From positions 1 through 38,807 of the forward strand of contig CAJTVD010000035.1 in assembly GCA_910579495.1 (NCBI GenBank): a DNA stretch of 38,807 bases, in the 5' to 3' direction. Source of the DNA: an uncultured Lachnospiraceae bacterium. Its GTDB lineage: Bacteria; Bacillota; Clostridia; Lachnospirales; Lachnospiraceae. The position numbers were made by a program, and so were the translations under genes. The notes beneath the pieces are model-generated. The model ran no database searches, was not told the DNA's origin, and saw only the letters and a list, made by a program, of their open reading frames with translations. Positions 1 through 8,158 of this stretch are shown one piece after another (position 1 is the first letter of the stretch; every line of letters starts with the position of its first letter).

Positions 1-37
1 TTTCCGGAAACATTTTTTTCGCCTTTTGGCGCAAAAG

Positions 38-68
38 CCTGAATTATGCATAACGCGAATAATTCAGG
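38..68. repeat. 10-bp perfect inverted repeat near window edge
   Basis: Arms CCTGAATTAT (38-47) and ATAATTCAGG (59-68) are exact reverse complements around an 11-nt loop. It lies just beyond the point where the DUF3990 gene is cut off, so it may be part of the end of a mobile element that lies mostly outside the window. No transposase is visible on this side. Mobile origin is inference only. Confidence 0.5.
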
Positions 69-127
69 GACTACAGGAAGAGTCAGAAGAACAGTGGGAT
101 TCTCTGGCTTCTTAGTGGTACAAACTT

Positions 128-424
128 TCAACTGTCAAGTATATTTAAACTTTTTATATTTAATTCAAAGGTGTGTACATAGCCTTTATCACCAGCCGTA
201 TAAATACCCCATGCCCATTCTTTGGCCAGTTCAATGCTTGGTGTAGTATAAAACCCCCTTCCATAATCATTGTCCGGACTGCCTAAGCCAAATTCAGATA
301 TCAGGCTTTCCTTTTTATTTCCATGATATATTGTTATAACATGGTTGTTTAATAGTTTCTTAGCTGACAGTATTTCAGATTGTCCTATTGCATCTGGCCT
401 GTCTTTATACATTACTTCCGGCAA
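128..424 (-). pseudogene. C-terminally truncated DUF3990 family protein
   Basis: This 98-residue product contains the DUF3990 signature: ITIYHGNK near residue 31, then DYGRGFYTTP near 53 and LAKEWAW near 66, ending in the strand FELNIKSLNILDS. DUF3990 proteins have an ADP-ribosyltransferase-like look and are usually about 150 residues, often beside a DUF3791 gene. Here the reading frame stops right after the LNILDS strand, so roughly the last third is missing and no DUF3791 gene is visible. The start is a TTG at 424 with a good GGGAGG site 9 nt upstream, so the remnant could still be translated. The extra 30 N-terminal residues before the fold are atypical. Family call is fairly secure; function is unknown. 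Confidence 0.6.
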
Positions 425-627
425 CTTTATTTTCCTCCCTGCTGGTGCTCCATCCAGTTAGAAATTCATTATATTCAGAAATACGGTATCCAGCCATAAA
501 TTTCGGCCTATTTGAAAACTATAGTTAGAAGTACCTTTAAAACCAATTAAAATTGTTATTTTTCCTGTCACATTATTTTTTTGGGCTTTCACTTTTTGGG
601 GGATATGTGTGTGCCTGTCAATGCTTC

Positions 628-695
628 TTTTTCCACAAATACACCTGATATATTCTAACTGCATGATGAATATATCAGGTGTATTTGTGGAAAAA
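628..695. repeat. 28-bp perfect inverted repeat, 12-nt loop
   Basis: The arm at 628-655 is the exact reverse complement of 668-695, without mismatch, around a 12-nt loop at 656-667. The arm reads TTTTTCCACAAATACACC and continues to GATATATTC. Neither strand has a T-run after the stem (both 3' sides end in A-rich sequence), so it does not look like a standard intrinsic terminator. A collapsed mobile element leaving only its two terminal repeats, or a recombination or replication structure, would fit better. Confidence 0.85.
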
Positions 696-727
696 AGTCT
701 CATGAAAATAAATACGTCTGTCTATGT

Positions 728-815
728 CCATTTCAACATAGAAAAAACTTGGAATGCTGCCCTCAAAAAGATATGTTCCCGAAGATTTCTTTTAGGCCGG
801 TATTCTTCTGTTTCC
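728..815 (-). pseudogene. possible 5' remnant of the missing sensor histidine kinase
   Basis: Immediately after the response-regulator stop there is a ribosome-site-like AAGGAA and an open frame reading ETEEYRPKRNLREHIFLR, then AAFQVF, before a stop in AT-rich DNA. A short basic stretch running into a hydrophobic one is how many Firmicutes sensor kinases begin, and a kinase is expected at this place after an OmpR-type regulator. The match is only to a general pattern, there is no clear ATG, and the rest of the protein is absent. Confidence 0.25.
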
Positions 816-1508
816 TTAATTGTTATTACATTGAAAATAGTATCCCACGCCCCATTTGGTATGTACATACTTAGGCTCGGAGGGACTTTCTTCAATCTTT
901 TCCCGCAGCCTTCTGATATGCACATCCACTGTGCGCACATCTCCCGGATAGTCGCTTCCCCACACAAGCTTTAACAGGTTTTCCCTGCCAAATACTTTAT
1001 TGGCGTTGACCATAAGGAGCTCCAGAAGTTCAAATTCTTTGGCGGTGAGATTGATTTCTTTCCCTGCCACATAAACCCTTCTTCCCTCACAGTCCAGCTT
1101 CATATCGCCGCTTTCAATTATCTTCGATGATTCCTTTACCCTGGGCGAAGTCCGCCTGATAATAGCCTTGAGCCTTGCTTTTACCTCCAAAATATTAAAG
1201 GGCTTGATAATATAGTCATCCGCCCCATATTCCAGGCCGAGGATCTTATCCATGTCCTCTCCCTTGGCAGTGAGCATGACAATGGGCACATTAGAAAAAT
1301 CCCGTACCTGCTGGCAGACCTCAAACCCGTTGAGTTTGGGAAGCATCACATCCAGCAGAATTATATCATAATTATTTCTCCTGATCTTTTCCAGCGCCTC
1401 TTCCCCATCGTAAGCACAGTCCACTTCCATCCCATCCTGTTCCAGGCTAAAGCGGATTCCCTTCACGATCAGCTTTTCATCATCAACTACCAACACCCTT
1501 TTAGACAT
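816..1508 (-). CDS. OmpR/PhoB-family response regulator, orphan
   Basis: The 230-residue protein has the two-domain layout of the OmpR/PhoB family. The receiver domain (1-120) has acidic pocket DD at 9-10, phospho-acceptor Asp53 in DIILLDVMLP, the conserved Thr in MLTAKG and Lys in IIKPF. The winged helix (about 130-227) has LTAKEFELLELL and the recognition region VRTVDVHIRRLREKIE. It is closest in look to WalR/PhoP-type regulators. The start has a GGGAG site 8 nt upstream. It lies 26 bp after the ComEA-like gene and is probably co-transcribed with it. A sensor kinase would be expected downstream, but only AT-rich, scarred DNA follows, so the regulator has lost its partner, uses a distant kinase, or never had one here. 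Confidence 0.9.
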   Translation of the reverse strand: MSKRVLVVDDEKLIVKGIRFSLEQDGMEVDCAYDGEEALEKIRRNNYDIILLDVMLPKLNGFEVCQQVRDFSNVPIVMLTAKGEDMDKILGLEYGADDYIIKPFNILEVKARLKAIIRRTSPRVKESSKIIESGDMKLDCEGRRVYVAGKEINLTAKEFELLELLMVNANKVFGRENLLKLVWGSDYPGDVRTVDVHIRRLREKIEESPSEPKYVHTKWGVGYYFQCNNN

Positions 1509-1534
1509 TTTGACACTCCCACCTTATTTTTCGT

Positions 1535-2260
1535 TTAAACCCTTATGCTGTCTTTTATTTTCTGGAACAGCCCATCCTTTATCCCTTCCACTTTCATAAT
1601 ATCCTCTATCTTCTGAAATGGGCCGTTTTTCTCCCGGTAGGCAATAATACTCTTCGCCCGGGTGCTGCCCACGCCGTTAAGCGTACATAACAAATCCTCC
1701 CCTGCGGTATTGATGTTTACCAGGGAAGGATTGCCCACAGGATCCTGGCTGGAAGGCTCCCCTCCCAGGGCAGGTGCCAGCAGGCCCTCCCCGCCCCCGC
1801 CTGCCTCCACTTCCTCTTTGGTAGGGACATAGATTTTCATGCCGTCAAAAAGCAGGCCCGCCTGGTTTAAATAGTCCTCATGGGCATCCGGCCGGAAACC
1901 GCCTGCCTGTTCCACTGCCTGGTAAATCCTGCTTTCTTCCTCCATCACATAGACGCCTGGGCGGTTCACCGCCCCGCAGATATGTACCGTACAGGCCCGG
2001 GGGGCAGGAGCCTTGGCCACCGGCATATCCCCCAAAGGGGCATCCTCATCCCGGGAGGCAGTGCCAAAGCCGCCTTCTGCCGCCCCGGCTTCTTTGGGGG
2101 ATGTCCCGCCGCTTCCGCCAGATCCGCCATTTTCCATAGTGCTGGCTCCCTCCACTGGCAAAAGCAGGCTCTCCCGGCCTGCGCCCCTTCCCCCACACCC
2201 TAAAAGTATACAGAAAACTACCGTAAAAATTCCCGCTGCTATCTTAAGTTTGTTCTTCAT
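1535..2260 (-). CDS. comEA: ComEA-like lipoprotein, SLBB plus helix-hairpin-helix
   Basis: ComEA-type proteins bind double-stranded DNA at the cell surface for uptake. The 241-residue product has a signal segment ending in a lipobox (ILLGC, Cys near 22), then a Gly/Ser/Pro/Ala-rich linker to about 85, an SLBB domain (about 90-150, with CTVHICGAVNRPGVY and AVEQAGGF) and a double helix-hairpin-helix DNA-binding domain (about 178-241, with VNINTAGEDLLCTLNGVG and KIEDIMKVEGI). The start has AAGGAG 5 nt upstream and a strong promoter just before it. Many ComEA proteins are anchored by a transmembrane helix, so a lipoprotein anchor is a mild variation. No comEB or comEC is in the window. Linkage to a response regulator may mean co-expression rather than shared function. 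Confidence 0.85.
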   Translation of the reverse strand: MKNKLKIAAGIFTVVFCILLGCGGRGAGRESLLLPVEGASTMENGGSGGSGGTSPKEAGAAEGGFGTASRDEDAPLGDMPVAKAPAPRACTVHICGAVNRPGVYVMEEESRIYQAVEQAGGFRPDAHEDYLNQAGLLFDGMKIYVPTKEEVEAGGGGEGLLAPALGGEPSSQDPVGNPSLVNINTAGEDLLCTLNGVGSTRAKSIIAYREKNGPFQKIEDIMKVEGIKDGLFQKIKDSIRV

Positions 2261-2310
2261 CGTTACTCCTTTTCCCTGACAGAAAAAGCCCCTTATAACG
2301 ATATGATTTT

Positions 2311-2339
2311 ATTGTAAATTAAATTCTGGTACTTGACAA
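2311..2339 (-). promoter_or_regulatory. sigma-A type promoter for comEA and response regulator
   Basis: On the minus strand TTGTCA (2334-2339) is followed after exactly 17 bp by TACAAT (2311-2316). Each box matches consensus at 5 of 6 positions. Transcription would start near 2304, giving a leader of roughly 45 nt before comEA. Confidence 0.7.
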
Positions 2340-2401
2340 GCCAAAGTTTATTAATTTGTTGCTGCAAAGCCCTGTGTAACCAGGAACCCTCTTGGGGCAA
2401 A

Positions 2402-2836
2402 TCATTTTTCCCACTTGAAAATCACAATCCCTGCGATTGCCGCCAGCATACCGATCACCTTCCGCCATTCAAAAGGCTGCTTTTCCACCCCGAACCATCC
2501 GAAAAGCTCTATCACATAAGCCACCAGCACCTGTGCCACCACAATCAGCATCACTGCCCTTGCAGGCCCCAAAAGCTCCATGCTCTTAATTACAGTGTAG
2601 GTAATAAACGCGCCGATGGCACCGCCTAGGAGCATATACTTCGGCTCCACCCTAAACAGCGCGCCGAAAGAAGACCTGTCCGTGCCAAACCACGCCCCAA
2701 GGCACACAAGCAGTGCGGTAAATTGCACAAAAGCATTCGCCACCCAGATGCTGGACGCCTTGGTAACCTGGGTGTTGAATACTCCCTGAATACTCATCAG
2801 CGCACCAGAAACCAGCGCAATAAAAAAACCAATCAT
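2402..2836 (-). CDS. DMT-type membrane protein, YdcZ/DUF606 family
   Basis: The 144-residue protein is almost wholly hydrophobic with about five membrane helices. It starts MIGFFIALVSGALMSIQGVFN, carries the N-terminal G-x-L-x-x-Q-G-x-x-N pattern of the YdcZ/DUF606 branch of the drug/metabolite transporter superfamily, and ends in a helix followed by FKWEK. Full-length EamA transporters have ten helices; these five-helix forms are normally complete proteins that act as dimers or as adjacent pairs. No second copy is next to it. An AAGGAGG site sits 5 nt before the ATG. The 69-bp gap to the solute-binding protein upstream suggests possible co-transcription. The substrate cannot be told from sequence. 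Confidence 0.85.
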   Translation of the reverse strand: MIGFFIALVSGALMSIQGVFNTQVTKASSIWVANAFVQFTALLVCLGAWFGTDRSSFGALFRVEPKYMLLGGAIGAFITYTVIKSMELLGPARAVMLIVVAQVLVAYVIELFGWFGVEKQPFEWRKVIGMLAAIAGIVIFKWEK

Positions 2837-2905
2837 ATGAGCCTCCTTAACATTGTCTGTTAATTTATGATGCCCATATGACTGGAAATCTATTCATCTG
2901 AATAT

Positions 2906-4396
2906 TTATGTCCCTTCCTCCTGTCTTGGCGCATATTCCAGGTATTCTTCCTCATAGGGGCTTCCTGTTACCTGTTCCATCACCTGCTCCGACAGTTCTT
3001 TCAGTTTCCCGTTGGCATCCGCCCCGTTCCAGATCTGGGAAAAAGCCACTTCCAGCTTTACCCAGAAATTGCTGGTTTCTATCATCTTGGGCATGGGGAC
3101 AGACTGCCCATATTCCCTGGCAAATTCCCCCAGGGCCTCATACCCATAGTCAACATTCTTTGCAGCGGACACCTTCCCGGTCCTTGCGAATAAGATGCCA
3201 TTGTATTCCGATGTGATAAAACGGGCAAAATCTGCCGCTGCTTCCCGGTTCTGCGAATAATCATTTATTACCACACAGTTTGTAAGGGACAAAGAGCCGG
3301 ATGGGATATTTTCGTTAATATCCGGTGTAGGCGCAATGCCATAGTCATAGACAAACAGCCCGTCATCCTTTGCCTGCTCCAGCTTAAACACTGCGTCTGT
3401 GGTGGCAATGGTAAACACCATCTTCCCTGCCATAAATTCATCCAGGACCTTGTCATAATTGATTTCCCCGGTATCTATGGAGAAAAACTGATTCAGCTCC
3501 TGGTAAGCCTTCATGCTCTCAATGGCATTCTCATTGTAAATATCGATCTGGCCGGTATCCCATCCCCCCTGGCCGCCCATATTGATAGCGTTTCCCAGAA
3601 AGAAATAATTATAAAAGATATCCGTCACATCCCACTTAAAAACCCCCTCCACCTGCTCCGGCGCGTCGTAATTGTCCGCAAAGGTTTTAATATCTTCAAG
3701 GGTGGTTGGGAGCAGTTGCTGCATTTTCGCTTCAATCTGTTCTTCAGAAAACACTCTCCCGCCCTCTGTCCCCCCTTCCGGGGAAGCTTCCATATCTTCC
3801 TGCAGGGTGCCTGCTTCCTGGGCTGCGTCCGCCTGCTGCTGGGCAGCTTCCCCCTCTGCAATGTCCGCCTCCGCCTCAAGCTGGCTTAAAGCCATATCCC
3901 GCAGGTAGGTTTTATTGTAAAGCAAAGCGCTGGTCTCAAAATAAAAAGGATAGCCAAGGATTTTGTCCTTATAGCTGGCCGCGCTAAGGCCCGTACCCAT
4001 ATAGGCTTCCTCCATAGCCTCATCCCCGGCAAGCGCCGCCTGTCCCGCAAGCCCAGCCAGATAGGCCTTTTCCAGCATATCATGGCTGAGAATATACAAA
4101 TCCGGTACATTGCCCTCCAGGGTGCTGGTATTAATCCGCTCCAAATACTCCAGCCCCGGTTCCAGTGCCGGTACTACCCGTACCTGATGGCTTTCATTGT
4201 ATTTTACCGCCGCACTGCTTAAATAAGCAGTCAGGGATTCATCCGTATACCACAGATAGACCGTTTCTTTTCCTCTTCCAAATAGTGTATCCTCCTGCCT
4301 CTCGCCTACCGTCCGTCCCGACCTTGCCACACCCAATATAAGCAAAGCGGCAGCGGCGGTAATTCCCACTGCTGTCAGCCTCTTTTTCAGACTCAT
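2906..4396 (-). CDS. extracellular solute-binding protein, family 1, orphan
   Basis: This 496-residue protein resembles ABC-importer binding proteins of the sugar-binding (MalE-like) class: an N-terminal membrane or signal helix (about 8-24, no lipobox Cys), YLWYTDESLTAYLSSAAVKYNESH at the start of the first lobe, PDLYILSHDMLEKAYLAG, GYPFYFETSALLYNKTYLRD, and the C-terminal AADFARFITSEYNGILFARTGKVSA region. Residues about 172-220 form an insert rich in Ala, Glu and Gln that looks unstructured and interrupts the usual fold between the lobes. No permease or ATPase genes lie nearby, so it may feed a remote transporter or act as a sensor. The site before the ATG (GGGG) is weak. A 6-bp inverted repeat overlaps the argD stop upstream, so linkage to the arg operon is uncertain. 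Confidence 0.8.
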   Translation of the reverse strand: MSLKKRLTAVGITAAAALLILGVARSGRTVGERQEDTLFGRGKETVYLWYTDESLTAYLSSAAVKYNESHQVRVVPALEPGLEYLERINTSTLEGNVPDLYILSHDMLEKAYLAGLAGQAALAGDEAMEEAYMGTGLSAASYKDKILGYPFYFETSALLYNKTYLRDMALSQLEAEADIAEGEAAQQQADAAQEAGTLQEDMEASPEGGTEGGRVFSEEQIEAKMQQLLPTTLEDIKTFADNYDAPEQVEGVFKWDVTDIFYNYFFLGNAINMGGQGGWDTGQIDIYNENAIESMKAYQELNQFFSIDTGEINYDKVLDEFMAGKMVFTIATTDAVFKLEQAKDDGLFVYDYGIAPTPDINENIPSGSLSLTNCVVINDYSQNREAAADFARFITSEYNGILFARTGKVSAAKNVDYGYEALGEFAREYGQSVPMPKMIETSNFWVKLEVAFSQIWNGADANGKLKELSEQVMEQVTGSPYEEEYLEYAPRQEEGT

Positions 4397-4464
4397 TCTT
4401 TACCCCGTTTCTCTATCTGCCTCTTCCTTAAGGCTCCCTTGTCTGTACCCGGGGCATACGCCTG

Positions 4465-5667
4465 TTATGCCTCATCCAGACAGCTTCTTAAAATTGCCAG
4501 CATCTCATCCACATGCTCTTTGCCGATCACAAGGGGCGGCACAAAACGGATAATTTCCGTTCCTGCATTAATCAGGATAAGCCCCCTTTGAAGGGCCTTG
4601 GCAATGATATCACCCACCGGCCTGCCAAACACAAGCCCCTGCATCAGGCCAATCCCGCGCCTTTCTTTAATACAGTCATATTCTGCCGCAAGCTCTTCCA
4701 GTTTTTCTTCCAGATATGCCCCTGTTTCTTTCACATTATCTATTATATGGTTCTCTTCAAATAAATCAAGTACAATATTTATGGCCGCCGCCGCCAGGGG
4801 GTTCCCCCCATAGGTAGTGCCATGGTCGCCGCTGGTAAGGGAATTTGCCCCCACCTTTTCTGTCAGAAGGAACGCCCCCACCGGAACGCCGCACCCAAGG
4901 GCTTTGGCACAGGCCATGATATCCGGTTTCAGGCCGTACCTCTGCCAGGCGAACATGCTTCCCGTCCTGCCCATGCCGCACTGGATTTCGTCCAGTATCA
5001 GCAGGATATCCTTCTCCCTGCACAGTGCCGCAATCTTTTGTAAAAATTCTTCCTCCGCCGGAAGGATGCCGCCCTCTCCCTGGACCGTCTCTAAAATAAT
5101 CCCACAGGTACGCTCTGTCACATTGGCAAGGACACTGCCAAAATCATTCATCTGTGCAAAACGGATATTGCCGATCATGGGTTCAAAGGCTTCCCTGTAT
5201 TTGGGATTGCCTGTCACGGATAAAGCGCCCATTGTGCGCCCATGGAAGGAATGCTCCATGGCAATGATTTCATGGTCCTTCCTGCCGTCTTTTAGGTAGG
5301 CGTATTTCCGCGCCGCCTTAATGGCTCCCTCCACCGCTTCAGCCCCGCTGTTGGTAAAAAAGACCCGATCCATGCCGGATATCTTTTTCAGCTTCTCCGC
5401 CGCCGTAATGGCGGGTACATTGTAATAATAATTGGAAGTGTGAATAAGCTTGTCTATCTGGGCTTTCAGGGCGTTGTTGTATCTTTCATTGTGATACCCC
5501 AGCGCGAACACGGCAATGCCTGCACAAAAATCCAGATATTTTTTTCCTTCCATATCATAAAGGTACACGCCTTCCCCTTTATCCAGCACTATCTGGTAAC
5601 GGTTGTAGGTGTGCAGGAGCGCTTTTTCTGCGTCCTCTATATACTGCCCCATACTTCTTGTTTCCAA
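4465..5667 (-). CDS. argD: acetylornithine aminotransferase
   Basis: ArgD is a PLP enzyme that makes N-acetylornithine from N-acetylglutamate semialdehyde with glutamate as amino donor, in the cytoplasm. The 400-residue product has the class-III aminotransferase landmarks in order: GKKYLDFCAGIAVFALGY (about 42-59), FFTNSGAEAVEGAIKAARKY (about 103-122), SFHGRTMGALS, ILETVQGEGG, ILDEIQCGMGRTG (PLP-binding Asp), the Schiff-base Lys in CAKALGCGVPVGA, and GTTYGGNPLAAAA. Length is normal. The start is TTG at 5667 with AGGAGG 5 nt upstream; the first in-frame ATG has no spaced site, so TTG is preferred. It is the last arginine gene of the minus-strand cluster, 155 bp after argB, with a repeat-rich spacer between. 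Confidence 0.95.
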   Translation of the reverse strand: METRSMGQYIEDAEKALLHTYNRYQIVLDKGEGVYLYDMEGKKYLDFCAGIAVFALGYHNERYNNALKAQIDKLIHTSNYYYNVPAITAAEKLKKISGMDRVFFTNSGAEAVEGAIKAARKYAYLKDGRKDHEIIAMEHSFHGRTMGALSVTGNPKYREAFEPMIGNIRFAQMNDFGSVLANVTERTCGIILETVQGEGGILPAEEEFLQKIAALCREKDILLILDEIQCGMGRTGSMFAWQRYGLKPDIMACAKALGCGVPVGAFLLTEKVGANSLTSGDHGTTYGGNPLAAAAINIVLDLFEENHIIDNVKETGAYLEEKLEELAAEYDCIKERRGIGLMQGLVFGRPVGDIIAKALQRGLILINAGTEIIRFVPPLVIGKEHVDEMLAILRSCLDEA

Positions 5668-5679
5668 TTTTTCCTCCTA

Positions 5680-5830
5680 TTCCAGTTCCGTAACTGCCCT
5701 CTGCGTACCTTGAACCGTCAGAGCAAATTCTGCCTGCTTTGCCGTCAGCATTTCCTCTGGGCACTCCATGGGCAGTTACTGATTTCCTGTCCCGTAACTG
5801 CCCTCTCCCTACAGGCCTGTTTTCAGGCCT
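5680..5830. repeat. palindromic repeat units in argB-argD spacer
   Basis: An imperfect 24-bp direct repeat occurs at 5680-5703 and 5784-5807 (core CCGTAACTGCCCTCT), 104 bp apart. An inverted copy of its centre, GGGCAGTTAC, lies between them at 5770-5779. A further 7-bp inverted repeat (5813-5819 with 5824-5830) spans the argB stop codon. Related units occur in the spacer before argJ. Confidence 0.65.
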
Positions 5831-6722
5831 GCCCGCATAGATTTCCGTCCTCGTCCCGCAGGATCATGGTCCCGATTCCCTCGTTGGTGAAAATCTCCAG
5901 AAGCAGGCAGTGGAGTATCCGCCCATCCAGGATGTGCACTCTGTTTACGCCATTTTTTACCGCGGAAGTGCAGTTGCCAAGTTTGGGCAGCATGCCGCCC
6001 CCTATCATCCCTTCCCCAATCAGCGCTTCCGCATCGGAAACTGTAATTCTTGGGATAAAGGAAGTTTTATCGTTAATATCCCTGTAGAGCCCCTCAATAT
6101 CTGTCAGGAACACCAGTTTGTCTGCCCCTACTGCCCTGGCGATGGCACACGCCGCATCATCTGCATTGATATTGTAAGTAGCAAAATGTCCGTCCAGCCC
6201 AACAGGGGCTACGATGGGCAGGAAGTCCTTTTCCAAAAGGTCGTAAAGGATTTTGGGGTTGACCTGCTTTATCTCCCCCACAAAGCCAATGTCTTTGCCA
6301 TCCGCATATTTTTTGTCCACACGGATCAGCCCCCCGTCCTTGCCGCTGATGCCTACGGCTTTCACCCCAAGCTCCTGGACCATGGTGACAAGCCTTTTAT
6401 TGATTTTACCCAGCACCATCTCTGCTATTTCCATGGTTTCCTCATCAGTGACCCGCAGGCCGTTTACGAACTGCGCTTCTTTTCCCACTTTGCCTACCCA
6501 ACGGCTGATTTCCTTGCCGCCGCCATGGACAATTATGGGTTTAAAGCCCACCAGTTTTAAAAGGGTAACGTCCTTGATAACGTTTCTTTGCAGTTCTTCG
6601 TTGCTCATGGCGGAACCGCCGTATTTCACCACAATGATCTTGCGGTTGAATTTCTGTATATAGGGAAGTGCTTCAATCAAGACCTCCGCTTTCTTTAAAA
6701 TATCTTTTATATCTTTTTCCAT
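5823..6722 (-). CDS. argB: N-acetylglutamate kinase, arginine-sensitive type
   Basis: ArgB phosphorylates N-acetylglutamate with ATP, usually the regulated step of the acetyl-cycle pathway. The 299-residue product has the amino-acid kinase fold: IIVVKYGGSAM near 27-37, IIVHGGGKEIS near 65-75, NGLRVTDEETMEIAEMVL near 87-104 and NINADDAACAIARAVGADKLVFLTD near 185-209. Before the first strand it carries an extra helix reading LIEALPYIQKF, the N-terminal extension found in arginine-inhibited kinases, so feedback inhibition by arginine is likely. I chose the ATG at 6722 because GGAG lies 6 nt upstream; the longer open frame would overlap argJ without a site. Gap to argJ is 61 bp. Confidence 0.95.
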   Translation of the reverse strand: MEKDIKDILKKAEVLIEALPYIQKFNRKIIVVKYGGSAMSNEELQRNVIKDVTLLKLVGFKPIIVHGGGKEISRWVGKVGKEAQFVNGLRVTDEETMEIAEMVLGKINKRLVTMVQELGVKAVGISGKDGGLIRVDKKYADGKDIGFVGEIKQVNPKILYDLLEKDFLPIVAPVGLDGHFATYNINADDAACAIARAVGADKLVFLTDIEGLYRDINDKTSFIPRITVSDAEALIGEGMIGGGMLPKLGNCTSAVKNGVNRVHILDGRILHCLLLEIFTNEGIGTMILRDEDGNLCGQA

Positions 6723-6783
6723 TAATTTCTCCATTCCAGTGCCGCATCCGCCCGCCTGTACCGCTTCCAACAATACCCTGGGG

Positions 6784-8007
6784 TCAGCTCCTGTAGTCTG
6801 CATTTATTTTTACATATTCATAAGTAAGGTCGCATCCCCAGGCGGTGGCTGTTTCCTTCCCCATTTTCATATCCGCCAGCACTGTCACCTCCGTGTCTGA
6901 AAGGATGCGGGTAGCTTCCTCTTCGCTGTAGGGTGCGGTCATGCCGTCCTTATAGACCTGTATCTTTCCCTGGCTGCTTTCAAAGAAGAGTTCTGTTTTT
7001 TCCGGGTCAAATTTCACCCCTGAGTACCCAAGGGCACACAAAAACCTGCCCCAGTTGGCATCATGCCCGTAAATTGCGGCTTTGCACAGGCTGGAGCTTA
7101 CCATGGATTTGCTTAGTTTGCGTGCTTCCTCTTTGGTTGCCGCCCCCACTACCTTCGCTTCAAAAAGGGCGGTGGCTCCCTCCCCGTCTCCTGCCATCAT
7201 TTTTGCCAGGGATTCATTGATGTAATGCAGGGCTTCCCTGAAAGCTTCATATTCCGGTGTCCCCTCTTTGATCTCCTCATTTTCTGCCATGCCGTTGGCC
7301 ATTACCAGCAGGGTATCGTTGGTGGATGTGTCCCCATCCACAGATACCATATTGAAGGTGTCCACAACATCCTCCTTCACAGCCTTTGCCAGAAGTTCTT
7401 TGGAAATCACCGCATCTGTTGTCACAAAGGCCAGCATGGTACACATATTGGGGTGGATCATGCCGGAGCCTTTGCACATGCCCCCCAGTGTTACGGTAAC
7501 ATCTCCTACCTGAATTTCCGCCGCCGCCTGTTTGGGGCGGGTATCCGTGGTCATGATTGCCCTGGCCGCCTGATTGCCTGCCTCCAGGGAGGCTTCCTTA
7601 GCCTGGGCCAGCTTCAAAACCCCGGCTTCTATCTTTTCTATGGGAAGCTGCATCCCTATTACTCCGGTGGAAGCTACCAGCACCCCATCCTCCGGTATGC
7701 CCAGGGCTTCCGCCGCCTGGGAGGCTGTCCTTTGGCAGTATGCGTAGCCTTCCTGCCCTGTCCCTGCATTGGCAATGCCTGCGTTGACGATTACCGCCTG
7801 GCCAAAGGGAGACTCCTCTACGATTTTCCTGTCCCAGAGAACAGGTGCCGCTTTTACCACATTGCTGGTGAAGCTTCCCGCCAGCACACAGGGCTTCTGG
7901 CTGTAGATCATCGCCATATCTTTCCTGTCTTTATACTTAATACCGGCTTCCACTCCCGCCGCTTCAAAACCTTTGGGCGCGGTTACGCCGCCTGCCATTT
8001 TCTTCAT
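6784..8007 (-). CDS. argJ: bifunctional ornithine acetyltransferase / N-acetylglutamate synthase
   Basis: ArgJ moves the acetyl group from N-acetylornithine to glutamate, closing the cyclic arginine route; many versions also use acetyl-CoA. The 407-residue precursor starts MKKMAGGVTAPKGFEAAG and has the self-cleavage site KGSGMIHPNMCTMLAF, where Thr190 becomes the new N-terminal nucleophile of the beta chain. The oxyanion-hole segment STGVIG is near 113-118. The usual Ala before the nucleophile (HPNMATMLAF) is Cys here, a small change outside the catalytic residue. Start: GGAGG 7 nt before the ATG. Its presence makes a separate ArgA unnecessary and suggests the neighbouring GNAT has another job. 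Length and order are normal for Firmicutes argCJBD clusters. Confidence 0.96.
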   Translation of the reverse strand: MKKMAGGVTAPKGFEAAGVEAGIKYKDRKDMAMIYSQKPCVLAGSFTSNVVKAAPVLWDRKIVEESPFGQAVIVNAGIANAGTGQEGYAYCQRTASQAAEALGIPEDGVLVASTGVIGMQLPIEKIEAGVLKLAQAKEASLEAGNQAARAIMTTDTRPKQAAAEIQVGDVTVTLGGMCKGSGMIHPNMCTMLAFVTTDAVISKELLAKAVKEDVVDTFNMVSVDGDTSTNDTLLVMANGMAENEEIKEGTPEYEAFREALHYINESLAKMMAGDGEGATALFEAKVVGAATKEEARKLSKSMVSSSLCKAAIYGHDANWGRFLCALGYSGVKFDPEKTELFFESSQGKIQVYKDGMTAPYSEEEATRILSDTEVTVLADMKMGKETATAWGCDLTYEYVKINADYRS

Positions 8008-8020
8008 TCCTGTTCCTCCA

Positions 8021-8155
8021 TTCCAGTTCCGCTCCTTCCCTTACCATGCCCTTTCCCCTCAGAGATATTTATGGCCACATTTCCATGCGCCCATAAATCC
8101 TCTGGGGCATGGGAAGGGAATCCGCTGTTTTTCCAGTTCCGCTCTTTCCCTTACC
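8021..8155. repeat. direct plus inverted repeats in GNAT-argJ spacer
   Basis: A 25-bp unit beginning TTCCAGTTCCGCT occurs at 8021-8045 and 8131-8155 with one mismatch. Between them, 8106-8120 is the reverse complement of 8036-8050 at 14 of 15 positions. This is the same arrangement (unit, inverted part, unit) as in the argB-argD spacer, and the units share the opening TTCCAGTTCCG. Confidence 0.65.
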
Positions 8156-8158
8156 TTG

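Larger units (their letters stand above)
425..815. other. AT-rich gene-poor stretch with mobile-DNA scars
   Basis: About 390 bp with no convincing complete gene. It is visibly richer in A+T than the DNA to its right. It holds the 28-bp inverted repeat at 628-695 and, next to the response regulator, a short frame that could be the start of a lost sensor kinase. Small open frames on both strands here resemble nothing I know and run across the inverted repeat. Confidence 0.55.

Noticed and set aside
458..974. Open frames of 81-121 codons on both strands around the 28-bp inverted repeat
   Set aside because: They run through the hairpin, look like no protein family, lack clear ribosome sites, and partly shadow the response regulator.
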